A stretch of DNA of 64,000 bases from Amyelois transitella (lineage: Eukaryota > Arthropoda > Insecta > Lepidoptera > Pyralidae): NCBI RefSeq assembly GCF_032362555.1, contig NC_083510.1, positions 5,793,501 to 5,857,500 on the forward strand, read 5' to 3'. Under the pieces are notes generated by a model. It saw nothing but the letters and a program-made list of their open reading frames with translations. It ran no database searches and was not told the DNA's origin. Position numbers and translations under genes: made by a program. Of the stretch, positions 61,101 through 64,000 are shown in pieces (position 1 is the first letter of the stretch; each line of letters begins with the position of its first letter).

Positions 61101-63948
61101 ACTTAAATCTAAACTAATGTTAACATAGTAAAACTCAAGAAACTCATAAAAGAATTTTAGCAAGAAATGAATAAATTCAAAATCCACCTTGCCGATATAA
61201 AATAAAACGCAATTATTTTAGGAGTAAAATGAGTTAATTTCTTATGGAATCTGTTGACAAAAGACACATAATCCGATAATCAGTTTTTATTTACAAAAAT
61301 TCAGGTAGGTACTTGAAAGATGTTATTAAATTTATTATAGAGATTTTGAAACTTATATATATATGCACTTATAAAATTTTCAATTATTATATTATTCTCA
61401 AGTAGCAGCGTTGCAACAAGAATACAACAACATTTTCAGCGAAGCTAATATTAAATTCTTAGTTTCTAAAGTACCACATTACTTAAGATGAGCTTTTATT
61501 AAAATATTCATTAAACCATTTTTCCTTTTTCTAAACGGTTTTGGCCTTTAGCCAACATTTCAAATAAAACAATAATTTCAGATATTATTACGCCTGTAAG
61601 AGCCTACTTGGCAGTTTTCACAGGTTTTGTACATTAATTTAAGCACCTTCTGTGCCAAGTCAGCCTTTCCATTTTTATTAATAAATAATATATTTGTATA
61701 TTTATTTATTAGAATATTGATAGGATAATTCAACACGGGACTAGGAGTACAAAAATTGGTGGTACCTTTTTGTATCGACTTATTCAAATGCAAATGAAGC
61801 CATAAAGCCCGCATTGTTTTTTCAATAACTTATGTACGACACGTCTATGATTTTCTTATATGTACATTAAATTTTTTAGAGCACCTAGTCATGCCCAAAA
61901 TTAGAGCTATACAATTGCAACGTTTGAATGTTTTAATGAAACATTACTTACAAAATACCGTCCTCTTCCCTCATGTCCTTAGAAGAAAAGTAGCAGAAAG
62001 TGGCATTCCCTGGCCAATCGGGTACCGGCTGGGGTTCGAAGGTAGCTACCGTGCCGTACTCTTCCGCCAGGCGCGCCAAGATATAACGAGCCATCCACAG
62101 GTCGTCCGCTGCCCGAATACCTGGGTTTGGACCGACCTAAAATTTTTATGTCGACATCAATGTGTTTGGAAAATTTTGGTAAATAATTTAGATCACTAAG
62201 ATGTATTTAATGATAATGTCATATACTTCCTATAGTACAGTCAAAGACTCGCTGCCCGCGGGGCCATAAAACTTCGGTGCGCTAGGGCGAGGGACATGCG
62301 ATGAGTCACTTATCGATAACAGTATATCGATACCTACGTGCGCTTGAGCACGGTAATTAACTTTGGCTTATTTTACTTTTTCACAACATAAATATCTACA
62401 CAATGTTTGCGTCGCGCGTGGGGCATAACTATGCCTGCCGTAAGGCCTGTAAGTGCGATAGAGAACGCGGCAGGCGGCGTCTAACTTCCACGTTTTATGG
62501 CCCCGCGAGGCAGTGAGTCTTTGACTCTACTACAGTGGATACTTTAGCGAAGAAACAGTAGGTAGTAGATTTAAAAAAGTAGTGTTTTATATCTAAACAG
62601 GTTACATTCTATGATTATATTCACTCATAATTTGTTGTCAATACTTCTCTTTCGATCATGTTTACATAACTAAGTACCTAAATCTTTAATTATGTTGTAG
62701 GACTTCTTCTAGGACAAAAGCGTTTTTATTAAAAAAATAAAAGTAAAGTAATTCATGACGAGACATTGGAAAAACGAGGCAAAGTCGAAGCTTCCCAGGT
62801 AATTGAAAAAAAGGACAAAGCATTAGCTAAGTTATATATTTACTAAACAGGGCTATTTTAAGCGGGACACATCATTCTTTTTTGTAAGACACGTAACAAA
62901 TAAATTAGGAAAACAAAAGAAAATCTTAAAGCACGCTTAATTCCAGAATATTTTTAAGAATTCTACAAATGTAAATATAACACAACGATATTATCAACAA
63001 TTAAAACTTAAAGGTAAAACTTCCTAAAAGAATGTTAGTATCAGTTTGCTAGAAGCTTGCGTTAAAATTCATGAAACAATTTTCGTTTGAGTGTTTTAAA
63101 GCTCGAATTTAACAAAAAGTAATTGTTTCATATTATTTTGTGCCCTTTTACGTTGTTTTATAAACGGAACTGCTACCGGGTTGCGCAATTTGGAGCGTGC
63201 AAAACTTTGTGGAAAATGCTTGACATTAAAGAATGGAACGAGTTTCTAGTTGCAGGAAACAATTCATTTTCTATATGCGAATAGATTTATCTGAATTTTA
63301 CACTTTTCAAACAAACAAACAAACTTTTCACTAGAATTCTTACTTAGCTTCATACAATTTGACGTCGATCATAAAAGAGCGTATTAATTAACTTTACATG
63401 AAGCATGCAGGGCAGACCCTTTAAATCCGGCTCTGAACGATCGATACCTAAAAGTGAAACTACCTCTTTTAATAATTTTGGTTACTTACTAAATATGACT
63501 GTTCTATTAGCTGTGAGTTGTTATTGTTATTATAGTTGTTATAGTTGAAATGCCTACTTTCATGCTAACATTATAATATATACGCGATAGAAAGACAGTC
63601 TATCATTTGTCCGTCTGTAACATTTTCACTGCTAAACTCCGGTCTTGTCAAGTAGGTAATATGTGAAGCTCTTTTTCTTGAAAACCACACGGCATGGGGG
63701 AATAACAGAAACTATATACAGATTTACACGGGCGTAATTACGCCGCTAGTCGACTATATCACAAGGACGTATACAATATTGAATATTCAAATCGAACAGT
63801 TGCTGGAATGAATTAACAAAACCCAATTATATTTCCGCGAACTACTAATACATGGTCAAATATTATAGTATGTACCTGAAAATTCCATTGTGATGGCGTT
63901 GTTCCTGGATTTATCCCATTCAAACCTATTCCGGCGTAAAGGCAACAT
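58026..63948 (-). CDS. Glutamine synthetase-like protein, C-terminal half, probably catalytically inactive (runs off right edge)
   Basis: Four minus-strand exons (63876-63948, 61952-62136, 60112-60251, 58026-58174) join in frame and end with TAA, giving about 182 residues of the catalytic domain. Clear family signatures are QVGPNPGIRAADDLWMARYI, FSSKDMREEDGIL, DNARRLTG, ANRSCCVRIPR and DKKGYLEDRRPAANADPY. Active enzymes make glutamine from glutamate, ammonia and ATP. By alignment to human GLUL (numbering from memory), metal ligands E196, E203 and H253 are replaced by N, P and F, the ammonia-site flap E305 by G, and the GAGCHTN loop by GNATFCY. R299, R319, R324, E338 and R340 are retained. The C-terminus stops about ten residues early (RTCIFDE). 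Splicing and frame are intact, so I infer an expressed pseudoenzyme rather than a decayed gene. The N-terminal beta-grasp half is outside the window. Confidence 0.88.
58175..60111 (-). other. Glutamine synthetase-like intron (1.9 kb)
   Basis: AT-rich. The TE-like phrase CCGCGACTTCGTACGCGCG lies at about 59821-59839, and a 3' fragment of family A at 59955-60020 (ATATGGAGTGACTCATTC, AAACCACACGGCGCAC). No exon is recognised. Confidence 0.45.
60112..60251 (-). CDS. Glutamine synthetase-like exon (flap region)
   Basis: The acceptor is AATTTACAG|GGTAAT and the donor is ACTGCAG|GTAATA, phase 2 to phase 1. It encodes VIERAIDKLARRHGAHINEY, then DNARRLTGKNGMPHIRDFTA. The position normally holding the flap Glu (HETSN in human) reads NGMPH. 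Confidence 0.9.
60592..60810 (+). mobile_element. tRNA-derived SINE, 5'-truncated copy
   Basis: Same family as 36626-36880. It begins within the tRNA head (CTGTGACACCGGAGGTCCCG), has a mutated B box (CGTTCGAAATCC), then the shared body (TGATTGGTCTGGTTCTTGGA) and a TATT-rich tail. It is more diverged than the other copy. It lies in the glutamine synthetase-like gene, antisense to it. Confidence 0.8.
60811..61951 (-). other. Glutamine synthetase-like intron, remainder
   Basis: AT-rich sequence with nothing recognised. Confidence 0.4.
61952..62136 (-). CDS. Glutamine synthetase-like exon (central catalytic part)
   Basis: The acceptor is AATTTTAG|GTCGGT and the donor is GGTATTTT|GTAAGT, phase 0 to phase 2. 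It encodes VGPNPGIRAADDLWMARYIL, ARLAEEYGTVATFEPQPVPD and the altered loop WPGNATFCYFSSKDMREEDG. Confidence 0.9.
62239..62526. mobile_element. GC-rich MITE with about 34-bp terminal inverted repeats
   Basis: AGTCAAAGACTCGCTGCC at 62239 (arm to 62272) is matched by its near-perfect reverse complement at 62492-62526. The two arms share CGCGGGGCCATAAAAC and differ by one substitution and one indel. The 288-base body is GC-richer than its surroundings and has no ORF. The flanks TAC/CTAC hint at a 3-base duplication but are not decisive. It lies in the intron just upstream of the 61952-62136 exon. Confidence 0.75.
62527..63875 (-). other. Glutamine synthetase-like intron, remainder
   Basis: AT-rich. 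A fragment resembling the family A 3' end lies at about 63675-63700 (GAAAACCACACGGC). Nothing else is recognised. Confidence 0.4.
63876..63948 (-). CDS. Glutamine synthetase-like exon (leftward from window edge)
   Basis: The acceptor is TTTCCAACAG|ATGTTG and the donor is AATTTTCAG|GTACAT, 73 bases, phase 2 to phase 0. It encodes CCLYAGIGLNGINPGTTPSQ, then WNFQ. In active enzymes this is QWEFQ, so the first metal-binding Glu is Asn here. Confidence 0.82.
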
Positions 63949-64000
63949 CTGTTGGAAATTGTTTAATTTAGATAATTAATGAAGGATTCACGTATTGGGC

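Noticed and set aside
1..64000. CRISPR array, prophage or bacterial operon
   Set aside because: No regularly spaced repeats, no ribosome binding sites and no compact co-directional genes; the window is plainly insect nuclear DNA.

Overview
This window is nuclear DNA of a lepidopteran insect, most likely a moth. It is AT-rich and intron-rich. It carries short interspersed elements typical of Lepidoptera: a tRNA-derived SINE, small Helitrons that end in a hairpin followed by CTAG, a mariner relic and inverted-repeat MITEs. The genes are insect genes with canonical GT/AG introns. There is no bacterial-type operon and no CRISPR array. I assembled the exons by hand from reading frame, splice sites and phase.

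Layout, left to right. (1) 1-4596, minus strand: the 5' part of a cadherin-like gene, with a signal-peptide exon and six more exons; it runs off the left edge. (2) 6495-20788, minus strand: a gene for a leucine-rich-repeat protein that looks secreted. It has a signal peptide, a Cys-rich N-terminal segment, an LRR N-cap, about a dozen LRRs and an LRR C-cap, with no membrane segment after the cap. The model has two breaks: a 4-base frameshift near 11665, and a phase mismatch between the exons at 14471 and 12749. (3) 24962-55600, plus strand: a complete leucokinin (insect kinin) receptor gene with 11 coding exons over about 31 kb, encoding 480 residues. The first coding exon adds only 11 coding bases, behind a GC-rich 5' region with an upstream ORF. 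(4) 56825-57001, plus strand: a possible small secreted-peptide gene with TATA boxes and a poly(A) signal. (5) 58026-63948, minus strand: the 3' half of a glutamine synthetase-like gene that runs off the right edge. Its fold-defining sequence is kept, but several catalytic and metal-binding residues are replaced, so it is probably a pseudoenzyme.

The LRR and receptor genes diverge from one another across about 3.5 kb of non-coding sequence. The genes do not form an obvious pathway. Most of the remaining DNA is intron or intergenic sequence with interspersed repeats. The most striking non-coding item is a nearly perfect 119-bp inverted repeat with a 34-base loop (46762-47033), in an intron of the receptor gene. 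A second, older and larger foldback lies at 9281-9932.

For follow-up, the glutamine synthetase-like pseudoenzyme, the intronic long hairpin and the small secreted-peptide candidate look most worthwhile. All identities come from reading the translated sequence. No database search was possible.
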